Assembly: GCF_018137965.1 (NCBI RefSeq)
Contig: NZ_CP073100.1
Location: 5,257,989 to 5,321,988, forward strand
DNA from: Luteolibacter ambystomatis
Lineage (GTDB): Bacteria; Verrucomicrobiota; Verrucomicrobiia; Verrucomicrobiales; Akkermansiaceae
Reading direction: 5' to 3'
DNA: 64,000 nt
A program made the translations under genes and the position numbers. Shown in pieces: positions 51,821 to 60,818 of the stretch. Positions within the stretch are counted from its first letter, which is position 1; each line of letters starts with the position of its first letter. The notes beneath the pieces are model-generated. The model was not told the origin of the DNA and made no database searches. It saw only the letters and a program-made list of their open reading frames with translations.

Positions 51821-53263
51821 TCACGCGACGGCACCGAGACCCGGTCCGGTGAGTTGCTTGGTCGCCAGCTTGCCGTCCCGCGTGTCGAACAACCCGGGAA
51901 ACTTCGCGGTCCATGCGGCATTCGCGGATGGCACGTATTCGCGGGCGTTGCTCTCGATGGTGGAGAGACCGGGAATGTGCGACGCGATTCCGGCGGAGTG
52001 GATGAGCGAAGCTCCCGGACAAGTGAGATCCTGCACGCAGAGGAACATGTCATATTTCTTCCCGGCGGCGGCCATCAGCATGGCGTGGGATTGGCCCTTG
52101 CAAGCCTTCAGGCAGGCACCGGTATAGCCCATTTCGCGGGATAGCATCAGGTTCTCCAGATCGGTCAGGGATTCATCGATCACCACTGGGCGCAACTTGG
52201 CTGCTTCGTGCATGACATTGCCGCGATCCGCACGCAGGTCTCGTTTGGTGGGCTGCTCCAGATACAGGATGCTCTCGAATCCCTGCGGGGCCTGCTCCTT
52301 CACTTTGCGGAGATACTCCAACAGGTAGTCCACGTTCGGGCAGTGCTCGTTGAAGTCGCAGCAGTATTTCCATTCCACATCCGGACGGGTTTCTCTCGCC
52401 ACCCGGTCGATTGCTACGGTGCGGGCGATGTCCCATTCGAGATTCTCACCCTGGAGCTTGATCTTGATGCGCTGGAGGCCATCCCGCTTGATCCATTCGC
52501 CGAGTGTTTCCGGCAGGCCGTCGTTGACCCGCTCCTTGAGTTCGTCCGGCGTGACGGGATCGAGGCCGCCCACCGAGTGGAACAGCCACACCCAGTCACG
52601 CGGGGTGGGAGAAACGTAACTGGCGAGCGATTCGCCTTTGAAATCCGCATTCAGATAGCGCGGGAGATCGTAGCCCATCAGCTCTCTGGAATAGGTCTGA
52701 TAGCAGTTCAGCCCGAGAATCTTGCCGAAGGCATCGTGCAGCGCCGCGTCAAACGGGCTCGCGGTCACCTGCGTGCAGAGCTTCGGGACCGGTGTGGCCA
52801 GCGCCAGATCGCGGGACACATCCGCAGCGGCTTTCAGATACTCGGGTTCGAGCGTGTGATTGATCTCGATCGGATGGGTGGTGCCTTTGAATTCTCCGGT
52901 GATCTTCGCGATCCGCTTGGCCAGCTCCCGCATCGCGTTGAGCGTGGTTTCGTAGGACATCGCTGTGGACGGGAATGACCAGACGTTGCCCATCGGCATC
53001 GAGCCGAAACCCTTCGCCGTTTTTCCCGCGGCATTCGATACCTCCACGGTCACATTGAGCAGGGTCACACGGTCCACCGCCGTGCCGCCGAACTTGTAGG
53101 GCGTGCGGTATTTGAAGTCCTCGAACGCCATCTCCACTTTCTCGATCCGTATGCCATTGGACGGCGTGCCGGGGATGATGGCGGGAGCCGCCATGACCCG
53201 TCCGGCGAAAGACAGCAAGGGTGCCGATTTCAGGAAGCGTCGGCGGGACCACGATGAGCACAT
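51821..53263 (-). CDS. TAT-exported enolase-superfamily protein (mandelate racemase/muconate lactonizing type)
   Basis: 480 residues. Twin-arginine signal WSRRRFLKSAPLLSFAGRVMA. The barrel shows RIKIKLQGENLEWDIA with a KxK-type lysine, the metal ligands in YCCDFNEHCPN, ILYLEQPTKRD and VVIDESLTDLEN, and a late strand ACLKACKGQSHAM. These agree with the muconate lactonizing/dipeptide epimerase subgroups, in which two lysines act as bases. Substrate is unknown; many verrucomicrobial homologues are annotated only as enolase-like. Confidence 0.85.
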   Translation of the reverse strand: MCSSWSRRRFLKSAPLLSFAGRVMAAPAIIPGTPSNGIRIEKVEMAFEDFKYRTPYKFGGTAVDRVTLLNVTVEVSNAAGKTAKGFGSMPMGNVWSFPSTAMSYETTLNAMRELAKRIAKITGEFKGTTHPIEINHTLEPEYLKAAADVSRDLALATPVPKLCTQVTASPFDAALHDAFGKILGLNCYQTYSRELMGYDLPRYLNADFKGESLASYVSPTPRDWVWLFHSVGGLDPVTPDELKERVNDGLPETLGEWIKRDGLQRIKIKLQGENLEWDIARTVAIDRVARETRPDVEWKYCCDFNEHCPNVDYLLEYLRKVKEQAPQGFESILYLEQPTKRDLRADRGNVMHEAAKLRPVVIDESLTDLENLMLSREMGYTGACLKACKGQSHAMLMAAAGKKYDMFLCVQDLTCPGASLIHSAGIASHIPGLSTIESNAREYVPSANAAWTAKFPGLFDTRDGKLATKQLTGPGLGAVA

Positions 53264-53415
53264 GATGGGAAAATTACGCCGGAAAACCGGGTGTATATCC
53301 AGATAAACCCACGAAATCCAACATTCGTGACGGGCCCCTTTGTCGCTGCGAATCTTGCGGTCGGAGCTTTCCCGCGCTGGACGCCCGCCCTCCGGGACGT
53401 TAAACGCCCGGCATC

Positions 53416-54954
53416 ATGGCGAAGAAACCGGTGGTGCTCATCATTCGTGACGGCTGGGGTGTGAACCCCGGAGGAAAGGAAACCGCGAAACGCGACGGCA
53501 ATGCGACGTTGCTTGCGAACACCCCCTTCCACGATATGGCGCTGGAAAAGTATCCGAAGGGCCTCGTCAGCGCGTCCGGTCTCGATGTGGGCCTGCCGGC
53601 CGGCCAGATGGGTAATTCCGAAGTGGGCCATCTCAATCTTGGCGCGGGCCGCATCGTCTATCAGGATCTCACCCGCATCAACAAGGCCATTGAGGAAGGC
53701 ACCCTCGCGACCAACCCGGTGTTCGTGGAAGCTCTCGAAAAAGCGAAGGGCAGCCGACTGCATCTCATCGGTCTCGTTTCGGATGGCGGTGTTCACAGCC
53801 ATCTCGACCATCTCATTGCGATCACCAAGCTGGCCGGAGCCGCAGGCGTGAAGGACATCGCCATCCACGCGATCACCGACGGCCGCGACACTTCGCCGAC
53901 CGGTGGCGAAGCCTACCTTTCCAAGTTGGAAGACGAAGTCAGCCCGGTGGGCGCGCGCATCGTCACCGTGACCGGCCGCTACTTCGCGATGGATCGCGAC
54001 AAGCGCTGGGAACGCACCAAGCTCGCCTGGGATGCCATCGTCCACGGCCATGGTGAGGAGCGTCATGTGCTCGCCAGCGAGGCGGTGGCCGATTGGTACC
54101 GCCAGGACAAGACGGATGAATTCCTTCCTGCGATGGTTTTCACCAAGCCGAACGAGGAACTGGTCCGCGATGGCGATGTGGTCCTGTTCTTCAACTTCCG
54201 CGCCGACCGTTCCCGCCAGCTTTCCGAGGCGTTCCTGCGTCCGGATTTTTCCGGCTTCGACCGCGGGCATGTGCCGAAGGTCCACTACGTGACCCTCACC
54301 GAGTATGACGAGACCTACGGCGTGCCGGTGATCTTCGGCTCCCAGTCGATGGCGATGGTGCTCGGCGAGACCGTGGCGAAGGAAGGCAAGACCCAGCTCC
54401 GCATCGCGGAAACCGAGAAGTATCCGCACGTGACCTATTTCTTCAATGGCGGCGTGGAGCAGCCCTTTGAAGGCGAAGACCGTTCGATCGTGCCCTCGCC
54501 GAAGGATGTGCCGACCTACGACTTCAAGCCGCAGATGAGCGCGCCGGAAGTCACGCGCATCGTGTTGGAGAAGCTGCCGGACTACGATCTTGTGATCCTG
54601 AACTTCGCGAACCCGGACATGGTCGGTCACACCGGTGTGGTGGAGGCGGCTATCAAGGCCTGCGAGGTGATCGATGCCAGCGTGCAGGCGATCGTGGAAA
54701 AGACGCTGTCGCTCGGCGGCAAGCTGATCCTCACCGCGGACCACGGCAACTGCGAGTACATGCGCAATTCGGATGGCTCCCCGCACACGGCTCACACCAC
54801 CAATCTCGTTCATGCGATCTACGTGGCGGAAGATGCGGACGAGTATCACGTGAAGGACGGCATCCTTGCCGACATGGCACCGACGCTCCTTGAGATGCTC
54901 GGCCTCGTGAAGCCGAAGGAGATGACCGGCAGCAGCCTGTTGCAGAAGAAGTAG
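53416..54954 (+). CDS. gpmI: 2,3-bisphosphoglycerate-independent phosphoglycerate mutase
   Basis: 512 residues. VVLIIRDGWGVNP with the first metal aspartate; the catalytic serine in GQMGNSEVGHLNLGAGR; SDGGVHSHLDHL; DGRDTSPTGGEAYL; FFNFRADRSRQLSEAF; NFANPDMVGHTG and LTADHGNCEYM for the second metal. Interconverts 3- and 2-phosphoglycerate in glycolysis. Confidence 0.97.
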   Translation: MAKKPVVLIIRDGWGVNPGGKETAKRDGNATLLANTPFHDMALEKYPKGLVSASGLDVGLPAGQMGNSEVGHLNLGAGRIVYQDLTRINKAIEEGTLATNPVFVEALEKAKGSRLHLIGLVSDGGVHSHLDHLIAITKLAGAAGVKDIAIHAITDGRDTSPTGGEAYLSKLEDEVSPVGARIVTVTGRYFAMDRDKRWERTKLAWDAIVHGHGEERHVLASEAVADWYRQDKTDEFLPAMVFTKPNEELVRDGDVVLFFNFRADRSRQLSEAFLRPDFSGFDRGHVPKVHYVTLTEYDETYGVPVIFGSQSMAMVLGETVAKEGKTQLRIAETEKYPHVTYFFNGGVEQPFEGEDRSIVPSPKDVPTYDFKPQMSAPEVTRIVLEKLPDYDLVILNFANPDMVGHTGVVEAAIKACEVIDASVQAIVEKTLSLGGKLILTADHGNCEYMRNSDGSPHTAHTTNLVHAIYVAEDADEYHVKDGILADMAPTLLEMLGLVKPKEMTGSSLLQKK

Positions 54955-54967
54955 CGGCTCATTGCTG

Positions 54968-55003
54968 CAACCGGACCGCGGGCTGAAGTCCGCGATCCGG
55001 TTG
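54968..55003. repeat. Hairpin sharing the GCGGGCTGAAGTCC core (REP-like)
   Basis: CAACCGGA and CGCGG pair with CCGCG and TCCGGTTG around GCTGAAGT, with one mismatch per arm pair. It lies between the convergent gpmI and nagZ genes and may also terminate both. The core matches the repeat at 39158-39178. Confidence 0.65.
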
Positions 55004-55015
55004 TGTTGAGCAGTT

Positions 55016-56080
55016 TCAATAGTCCGCCACCGGACTACCGCTCTTCACGGAGCTTTCCGGCACGGTGGCGGATAGTTTTGCGATCTCGTCGCAGGTCTCC
55101 TGCCATTTCTTTTCGGTGAAGGTCATCGGTGCGACGAGCTTCTTGCGGAACTTGGTCACGCGTTTCAGCGCTTCGTCGACCGTGTGGATCGGCAGCGTTT
55201 TCAATGCCTCCACTGCAGTGTCCGCGGTCTGGATCTGATGGCAGATCATCGCGAGGTCGTTGCCCGCTTCGATCGCGCGACGGACATCCTCGCCTCGACC
55301 GTAGCGCTTGGTGATCGCACCCATGTCGAGGTCGTCGGTGAGGACCACGTGTTTGTCGAATCCGAGCTGATCGCGGAGGAACGAGGTGATGATGCGTTTC
55401 GACATCGAGGCCGGATGATCCGGATCGATGTTGGGGAATTCCACGTGCGCAAGCATGATGGAGTCCAGCTCCGGCATCAGCGCGGTGTAGGGGATCACGT
55501 CCTCGCGCAGAAGCTCGGCCAGCGTTGCGTCCGATGAGGGCAGATCGTGGTGCGGATCGGAAAGCGCACGCCCGCAGGCCGGGAAGTGCTTGCCGCAGGA
55601 CTTCACGGAGCGTTTGCGGAGCCAGCGGTTCCACATGCCCGCGTGGTCGATCACACGCTGCGGGTCACGGCCCCAGCAGCGGCCGCGCAGGGAATTCTGG
55701 ACTTCCGGGTGATGATCGAGATCGAGCACCGGAGCGAAGTTCAGGTTGAAGCCGAGCAAGCGCAGTAGATCGGCGGTCAATGCGCCCGCATTGGCGATGG
55801 TCATCGGATTGCCTTGGGCGGCGAGATCGGTGGCGGAAGGCAGGGCGGGCGCGATGTCCTTCGTGCGCGTCACCCGGCCACCTTCCTGATCGATGGCCAG
55901 GATCGGATCGTCGTAGGAGAGCGAACGCAGGTCGTCGGTGAGCTTCCGTGTTTGCTGCGGGGAGACGATGTTCCGCGTGAAAAGGATGTAGCCCGCAGGC
56001 TGGAGGCGGCGGAACAACGCGGCTTCGTCCGGAGTCAGTTCAGGACCGGAAACACCGAGGAGCAGAAGCGAGCCGTGCAT
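55016..56080 (-). CDS. nagZ: Beta-N-acetylhexosaminidase NagZ (GH3)
   Basis: 354 residues of GH3. ILAIDQEGGRVTR, FNLNFAPVLDLDHHPEVQN, the catalytic-loop region KHFPACGRALSDPHHDLP, and VVLTDDLDMGAI with the nucleophile aspartate. The usual KHFPGHGD is changed to KHFPACGR here, losing the GHG, while DxHH is kept. Removes GlcNAc from anhydro-muropeptides in cell-wall recycling. ATG at 56080 gives the family start. Confidence 0.88.
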   Translation of the reverse strand: MHGSLLLLGVSGPELTPDEAALFRRLQPAGYILFTRNIVSPQQTRKLTDDLRSLSYDDPILAIDQEGGRVTRTKDIAPALPSATDLAAQGNPMTIANAGALTADLLRLLGFNLNFAPVLDLDHHPEVQNSLRGRCWGRDPQRVIDHAGMWNRWLRKRSVKSCGKHFPACGRALSDPHHDLPSSDATLAELLREDVIPYTALMPELDSIMLAHVEFPNIDPDHPASMSKRIITSFLRDQLGFDKHVVLTDDLDMGAITKRYGRGEDVRRAIEAGNDLAMICHQIQTADTAVEALKTLPIHTVDEALKRVTKFRKKLVAPMTFTEKKWQETCDEIAKLSATVPESSVKSGSPVADY

Positions 56081-56128
56081 GAGGCGACGATAGCGGCATC
56101 CGGGGCATTGGAAAGTCAAGGAGTGTAG

Positions 56129-56245
56129 CTGAAAGCTCCGCTTTCAGAATGTAGGGGGAAGCTCCAGCTTTCCCTCTTCGGGGGAGTAGAATCGTTTGGC
56201 CCAACCGCCCGCCTGCCGGAGACAATTCGAAAGCGGAGTTTTCGA
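56129..56245. repeat. Cluster of short GAAAGC hairpins
   Basis: CTGAAAGC-TCC-GCTTTCAG (56129-56147), then GGGGGAAGCT-CC-AGCTTTCCC (about 56154-56173) and a weaker TCGAAA/TTTTCGA pair near 56228-56244, all variations of a GAAAGC/GCTTTC theme in a 171-base gap between nagZ and the cdsA operon. Probably REP-type sequence. Confidence 0.55.
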
Positions 56246-56251
56246 CCACCC

Positions 56252-57208
56252 TTACGTGAAGAACCACCGCGTGAGATGGAAAAACACCGGCGCGGCGAAG
56301 CACAGCGAATCGATGCGGTCCATCATGCCGCCGTGACCGGGAATGGAGGCGCCGTAGTCCTTTACGCCGCGGTCGCGCTTGATCGCGGACATCACCAGCC
56401 CCCCGCAGAACCCCATGACCACGATGGCGGCGGACATGCCCGCGGCTTGCAGGAAAGTGAATGGCGTGCTCCACCACAGGCCCGCGCCAAGCAAGGTGGC
56501 GCTGAGTCCGCCGCCGACAAAGCCCTCGATGGTCTTGTTCGGGCTCACTTTCGGCACGATCGGATGTTTTCCGAACAACTTGCCGAAGACGTACTGCATC
56601 ACGTCCGAGATCTGGGTCACGAAGACGAGGAAGAACAGCAGCTTGGCATTCTGTGCCGGATTTTCCGCCGAGTAGCCGGGGATCTGGAGGAACCACAGCA
56701 GGGCGGGGGCGTAGCTGGTGAAATAGACGCAGACCATCAGCCCCCACTGGATCTTCGAGGTGCGTTCCAGAAAGCGTTCGGTTTCACCCGCGATCGCCGC
56801 GCGGATGGGAATGAACAGGAATGCATACACCGGGATCAGAACGACAAAAAGGCCGTACCAACGGCTTGCCAGCGTCCAGTATTGCAGGGGCAGGATCAGG
56901 AAGAACGCCCAGGTCAGAGCACGGTGGTCGCCTTGGCGGGTGGGCGTGAGCGTGATGAACTCGCGCAGCGCGAGGAACGAGGTGAAGGCGAACATGAACA
57001 CCGGCGCGAGACGGCCGATGGCCAGGGCGGTGCCGAAGACCGCGCACATGATCCACCACGCGCGGATGCGGGCGTTGAGATTCCGCACCACCTTGCGGCG
57101 GCTGAGTGTGGTGATGCGGGCGTGCAGGATGCCGCCGATGATCGAGGCGATGGTGAGGATGCCGATCATCCCGCCGAAGAGCCACAGCGTCTGGTGGTCG
57201 AGGTTCAT
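56252..57208 (-). CDS. Phosphatidate cytidylyltransferase (CdsA family)
   Basis: 318 residues, about eight membrane helices. The CdsA signature near the C-terminus is present: IKRDRGVKDYGASIPGHGGM followed by MDRIDSL. Upstream, SDVMQYVFGKLFGKHPIVPKVSPNKTIEGFVGG is also conserved. Makes CDP-diacylglycerol from phosphatidate. Its start overlaps the PlsC-like stop (ATGA); last gene of the lipid operon. Confidence 0.9.
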   Translation of the reverse strand: MNLDHQTLWLFGGMIGILTIASIIGGILHARITTLSRRKVVRNLNARIRAWWIMCAVFGTALAIGRLAPVFMFAFTSFLALREFITLTPTRQGDHRALTWAFFLILPLQYWTLASRWYGLFVVLIPVYAFLFIPIRAAIAGETERFLERTSKIQWGLMVCVYFTSYAPALLWFLQIPGYSAENPAQNAKLLFFLVFVTQISDVMQYVFGKLFGKHPIVPKVSPNKTIEGFVGGGLSATLLGAGLWWSTPFTFLQAAGMSAAIVVMGFCGGLVMSAIKRDRGVKDYGASIPGHGGMMDRIDSLCFAAPVFFHLTRWFFT

Positions 57209-57810
57209 AGCGGCTTGAGGGCGAGGACGGCGTTGCGGGCGCGGAGCATGAAGTCGTTCTTGGTTTCGTCCGGCAGGAGCTGGAGCGGTTTGCCGAAGTT
57301 CACGGAGCAGAGGATCGGCACGGGGAGGAACTCGCCCTTCGGCAGCACGCGGTTGAGGTTCTCGATGAACACCGGGACCAGTTCGACCTCCGGGCGTTCC
57401 TTGGCGAGATGGTAGAGGCCGGGCTTGAACTCGCTCATCTCGCCGCTGGGATTGCGGGTGCCTTCCGGGAAGATGATCAGGGATGAGCCCTGCCCGAGCG
57501 CGGTGAGCATCGGTTCCAGCGGATTATTCTCGCGGCTGACTTTCTTGCGCTCGATCAGCACGGCGCGGAACACCCGGTCCGCGAGCCAGCGGCGGATGGG
57601 ATCACCCTTCCAATAGTCCTGCGCCGCGATGGGGCGGGTCTTGCGGCGGATTTCGTCCGGGAAGGAGGCCCACAGCAGCACGAAGTCGAGATTGCTGGTA
57701 TGGTTGGCGAAGTAGATGCGCTGCTTTTCTTCGTCCGGATCACAGCCACGCCATTGGGCGCGGGCACCGGTGAAGAGACGGGCGAAGGAGGCGATGGCGG
57801 ACGCGATCAT
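57205..57810 (-). CDS. 1-acyl-glycerol-3-phosphate acyltransferase-like (PlsC)
   Basis: 201 residues. Acyltransferase motif I is NHTSNLDFVLLW (HX4D) and motif III is IIFPEGTRNPSG; VPVFIENLNRVLPKGE follows. Only one short hydrophobic N-terminal segment is present. Overlaps both the upstream CDP-alcohol phosphatidyltransferase and the downstream cdsA-like gene by 4 bases, so the three enzymes are made together. Confidence 0.9.
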   Translation of the reverse strand: MIASAIASFARLFTGARAQWRGCDPDEEKQRIYFANHTSNLDFVLLWASFPDEIRRKTRPIAAQDYWKGDPIRRWLADRVFRAVLIERKKVSRENNPLEPMLTALGQGSSLIIFPEGTRNPSGEMSEFKPGLYHLAKERPEVELVPVFIENLNRVLPKGEFLPVPILCSVNFGKPLQLLPDETKNDFMLRARNAVLALKPL

Positions 57811-58439
57811 CGGGATTTCTGATACATGCGGCCGATGCGCAGCACGGCGGTGATGGCGGTGAGCGCGGCAATCAGCCACAGCGCCCATTCAAGCACCGGC
57901 CACGCCTGTTTGCAAAGGAGCACCACCGCTTGGGCGATGAGGCCGACTGTCAGCAGGAACATCCGGTGCGGCTTCGCGCACGGACCACCGAAGTCCTGGC
58001 CTTGTCCGAGAGATGCGCCGAACGCCCGCACGTAGGCGGTGAAGACCGCGAGCAACGCGCACAGCCAGCCAACGGTGGTGTTGCCACAGGCGTAACCGGC
58101 GCCGACCAGGAACATCGAGTCCTCGATGCGATCCGGGATCTCGTTGAAGAGGTCGCCGCCCTTCGATTTCAAGCCGCCTTCCACCGCGACCAGCCCGTCC
58201 ATCATGTTGCACATCAGGCGCGCCTGCACGCACAGCGCGGCGAGAACCAGAGCGGCCCATGCCGGGAGCCCGCCGTGGTGATACCACCAGAGGACGCCGA
58301 ACGCCGCGGCGGCGAAGACAATGCCCACGGCGGAAATCGTATTCGGCTTCACCCTCGCCCGCACCAGAAGGCGGGCAAAAGCCTGCACCCATCCCAGAGA
58401 TCGGGACTTCAACGGCCGACGGTCTTCAGCAGGTTCCAT
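57807..58439 (-). CDS. CDP-alcohol phosphatidyltransferase, variant motif
   Basis: 210 residues, about six membrane helices. The signature is NMMDGLVAVEGGLKSKGGDL followed by FNEIPDR: compared with the canonical DGxxARx8GxxxDxxxD, the A-R arginine is valine and the first acidic residue of the second pair is asparagine, while DG, G and the last PD are retained. The same variant is, to my knowledge, seen in other bacterial operons of this make-up, so it is probably a separate functional subgroup. ATG at 58439 is preferred over TTG at 58445. First gene of the operon. Confidence 0.82.
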   Translation of the reverse strand: MEPAEDRRPLKSRSLGWVQAFARLLVRARVKPNTISAVGIVFAAAAFGVLWWYHHGGLPAWAALVLAALCVQARLMCNMMDGLVAVEGGLKSKGGDLFNEIPDRIEDSMFLVGAGYACGNTTVGWLCALLAVFTAYVRAFGASLGQGQDFGGPCAKPHRMFLLTVGLIAQAVVLLCKQAWPVLEWALWLIAALTAITAVLRIGRMYQKSR

Positions 58440-58508
58440 GGACAAGGCAAACTAACAGCCTTTGCCGGACATGGAAATAAAATGGAAGGTGGGAATCTTC
58501 AGCTGCGA

Positions 58509-58910
58509 TTAATGGAACAACAGTTCCCGCAATTTCCGTGTGGCGGCAATCCGATCGATTTCCCCGGCAGCTACTTTCATGGTGAGGTCTTCCCACTCCT
58601 GGCTATCTGCGGAGGTGGCATGGCCATTGATACGGAGGAATACGATGCATGCACCGAGGGCGACACGCTTGTTCCCATCGATGAAGGGATGATTGCTGCA
58701 AAGATAGTAGAGGTAGGCCCCGGCGACCTCTACCGTGTCTCCGTAAACGGACTTGCCTCCGAATCCCGCTTGCGGAGCCGCCGCCGCAGATTCCAAGAGA
58801 GCAATATCCCGGATGCCAGATGCTCCTCCGAATTGGGTGATGGCTTCGTGGTGAATCTCCAGAATGACCTCAACCGGGAGATGGAAGCATTGGTCCGCGT
58901 TGGAATTCAT
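58509..58910 (-). CDS. Doc-type toxin (Fic/Doc family)
   Basis: 133 residues. The Fic-fold active site is HPFIDGNKRVALGACIVFL; upstream LPVEVILEIHHEAITQFGG and GIRDIALLESAAAAPQAGFG are typical of Doc (death-on-curing) toxins, which phosphorylate EF-Tu rather than adenylylate. The antitoxin gene overlaps its start by 4 bases. The family would be expected to arrest translation when the antitoxin is lost. Confidence 0.9.
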   Translation of the reverse strand: MNSNADQCFHLPVEVILEIHHEAITQFGGASGIRDIALLESAAAAPQAGFGGKSVYGDTVEVAGAYLYYLCSNHPFIDGNKRVALGACIVFLRINGHATSADSQEWEDLTMKVAAGEIDRIAATRKLRELLFH

Positions 58911-59134
58911 GCCAATCGCTTCATCGTGCGGGCATAGTCCTTCATCGTCTGCTTGATGACAGCGGAGACGTCCTCCGGCGATGGAGCATTGCGGATCGGG
59001 GTCAGTGTGATGGTGCCCCCCGCATGGACTTCCAAATTCATCGAATCGCCCACCTTGAGATGGGCGAGTTCCATGATGGCATTGTCGAAAATAACGCCTT
59101 GGGAATTTCCGATCTTGGAGACGGCCTTCAGCAT
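58907..59134 (-). CDS. AbrB/MazE-like antitoxin
   Basis: 75 residues. KAVSKIGNSQGVIFDNAIMELAHLKVGD is the swapped-hairpin DNA-binding fold of AbrB/MazE antitoxins, followed by a C-terminal helix (SAVIKQTMKDYARTMKRLA) likely to bind and block the toxin. Doc is classically paired with Phd; an AbrB-type partner is less usual. The start codon abuts the palindrome at 59135-59157. The organisation (antitoxin first, ATGA overlap) is that of a type II toxin-antitoxin operon. Confidence 0.88.
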   Translation of the reverse strand: MLKAVSKIGNSQGVIFDNAIMELAHLKVGDSMNLEVHAGGTITLTPIRNAPSPEDVSAVIKQTMKDYARTMKRLA

Positions 59135-59169
59135 GCGGTAAAACTACGTTTTACCGCGCCAAATGTCAA
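59135..59169 (-). promoter_or_regulatory. Toxin-antitoxin promoter with perfect 10-bp palindrome
   Basis: GCGGTAAAAC and GTTTTACCGC flank a 3-base centre (59135-59157), ending one base before the antitoxin ATG. On the minus strand TTGACA (59164-59169) is a consensus -35; 17 bases later TAGTTT can serve as -10. Only six bases then remain before the ATG, so the transcript would be leaderless or nearly so, and antitoxin binding to the palindrome would cover spacer, -10 and start. Confidence 0.65.
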
Positions 59170-59179
59170 GGGGCGGGCT

Positions 59180-60799
59180 TCAAGCCTCCGCCAGCGCTTT
59201 GTCCAAGGCTCCCTTCACGAAGCCGGAGAACAGCGGATGCGGCTTGTTCGGTTTCGATTGGAATTCCGGGTGGAACTGGCAGGCGACGTAGAACGGGTGG
59301 TTAGGCAGCTCGACGATTTCGACGAGGCCTTCCTTCGCGGAGACGGAGGAAATCACCAGTCCGGCATCCTGAAGCTGCTGCTGGTAGTCGGAATTGACCT
59401 CGTAGCGGTGACGGTGGCGTTCGTGGATGCGGTCCGCGCTGTTGTAGAGGTCGCTGGCCTTGGTGCCGGCGAAGATGATCGATTCGCAGGAGCCGAGACG
59501 CATGGTCGCCCCCATGTCTTCCACGCCCTTCTGCTCCTCCTGGAGGCAGATCACGGCGTGCGGGGAGTTCTTGTCGAACTCGGTGGAGTTCGCGCCTTCG
59601 AGACCGCAGACGTTGCGCGCATACTCGATGGTCGCGATCTGCATGCCGAGGCAGATGCCGAAATACGGAATGTTGTTCTCGCGGGCGTACTTCGCGGCGA
59701 GGACCTTGCCCTCGATGCCGCGGTCGCCGAAGCCGCCGGGAACCAGGATGCCATCGACTTCACCGATCACCTCGGCGGCGCCGCGTTCCTCGATCGCTTC
59801 CGCTTCCACACGGACGATCTGCACCTTGGTGTCGTGCGCGGCACCGGCGTGGATGAGCGATTCGTAGATCGATTTGTAGGCGTCCTGCAGTTCGATGTAT
59901 TTGCCGGCGACCGCGATGGTGACCTTGTTCTTCGGGTGGATGACGCGCTGGACAAAACGCTCCCAGTCCTCGAGGGCCGGTGGCGGCGTGTGGCCGAGGC
60001 CGATCTTGTCCACGACGAGGCGGTCGATCTTGTCGCGGCGCAGGTCGAGCGGGCACTCGTAGATCGAGTGATCCACATCGCGGAAGGCGACGACGTTCTT
60101 CTTCTCGACGTTGCAGAACATTGCGATCTTGCGGCGGTTGTCCTCGTCGAGATCCGCTTCTGTGCGGCAGATGATGATGTCCGGCTGGATGCCCAGCTCG
60201 CGGAGCTTCGCGGCGGACTGCTGGGTGGGCTTGGTCTTCACCTCGCCCGCGGCCTTGATGTAGGGCAGCAGCGTCACGTGGATGAAGCACACGTTCTCGC
60301 GACCGACTTCGAGGGAGAACTGGCGGATGGCCTCGATGAACAGCAGGCCCTCCATGTCGCCGACAGTGCCGCCGATTTCCGTGATCAGCACGTCCACGTC
60401 CGGGTTGTTTTCGGAAACGGTGTGGATGCGTCCCTTGATCTCATCGGTGACGTGCGGAATGAACTGCACCGTCTTGCCGAGGTATTCGCCGCGGCGCTCC
60501 TTCTTGATCACGGAGTCGAACACCTGGCCGGAGGTCAGGTTGTTCATGCGGGAAAGCACGCCGCTGGTGAAGCGCTCGTAGTGGCCCAGGTCCAAGTCGG
60601 TTTCGGCGCCGTCGTCCAGCACGTAAACCTCACCATGCTGGTAGGGGGACATGGTGCCCGGATCGACGTTGAGATACGGATCGAACTTCTGCATCAGCAC
60701 CTTGAGGCCGCGGTGTTCGAGCAGGGCGCCGATGGAGGCGGCTGCGAGGCCTTTTCCGAGGGAGGAAACGACGCCGCCGGTGACGAAGATGTATTTCAT
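59180..60799 (-). CDS. pyrG: CTP synthase
   Basis: 539 residues. N-terminal synthase domain with [21 protein letters not shown] and the UTP/ATP region SVYQ-type [18 protein letters not shown]-terminal glutamine amidotransferase with [22 protein letters not shown] (catalytic Cys) and [15 protein letters not shown]. Aminates UTP to CTP. The ATG at 60799 gives the family N-terminus; kdsB ends 19 bases upstream. Both make CTP or CTP-dependent products (CMP-Kdo), which suits co-expression. Confidence 0.97.
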   Translation of the reverse strand: MKYIFVTGGVVSSLGKGLAAASIGALLEHRGLKVLMQKFDPYLNVDPGTMSPYQHGEVYVLDDGAETDLDLGHYERFTSGVLSRMNNLTSGQVFDSVIKKERRGEYLGKTVQFIPHVTDEIKGRIHTVSENNPDVDVLITEIGGTVGDMEGLLFIEAIRQFSLEVGRENVCFIHVTLLPYIKAAGEVKTKPTQQSAAKLRELGIQPDIIICRTEADLDEDNRRKIAMFCNVEKKNVVAFRDVDHSIYECPLDLRRDKIDRLVVDKIGLGHTPPPALEDWERFVQRVIHPKNKVTIAVAGKYIELQDAYKSIYESLIHAGAAHDTKVQIVRVEAEAIEERGAAEVIGEVDGILVPGGFGDRGIEGKVLAAKYARENNIPYFGICLGMQIATIEYARNVCGLEGANSTEFDKNSPHAVICLQEEQKGVEDMGATMRLGSCESIIFAGTKASDLYNSADRIHERHRHRYEVNSDYQQQLQDAGLVISSVSAKEGLVEIVELPNHPFYVACQFHPEFQSKPNKPHPLFSGFVKGALDKALAEA

Positions 60800-60818
60800 G
60801 GCAGAAGTGGGACGGGGA

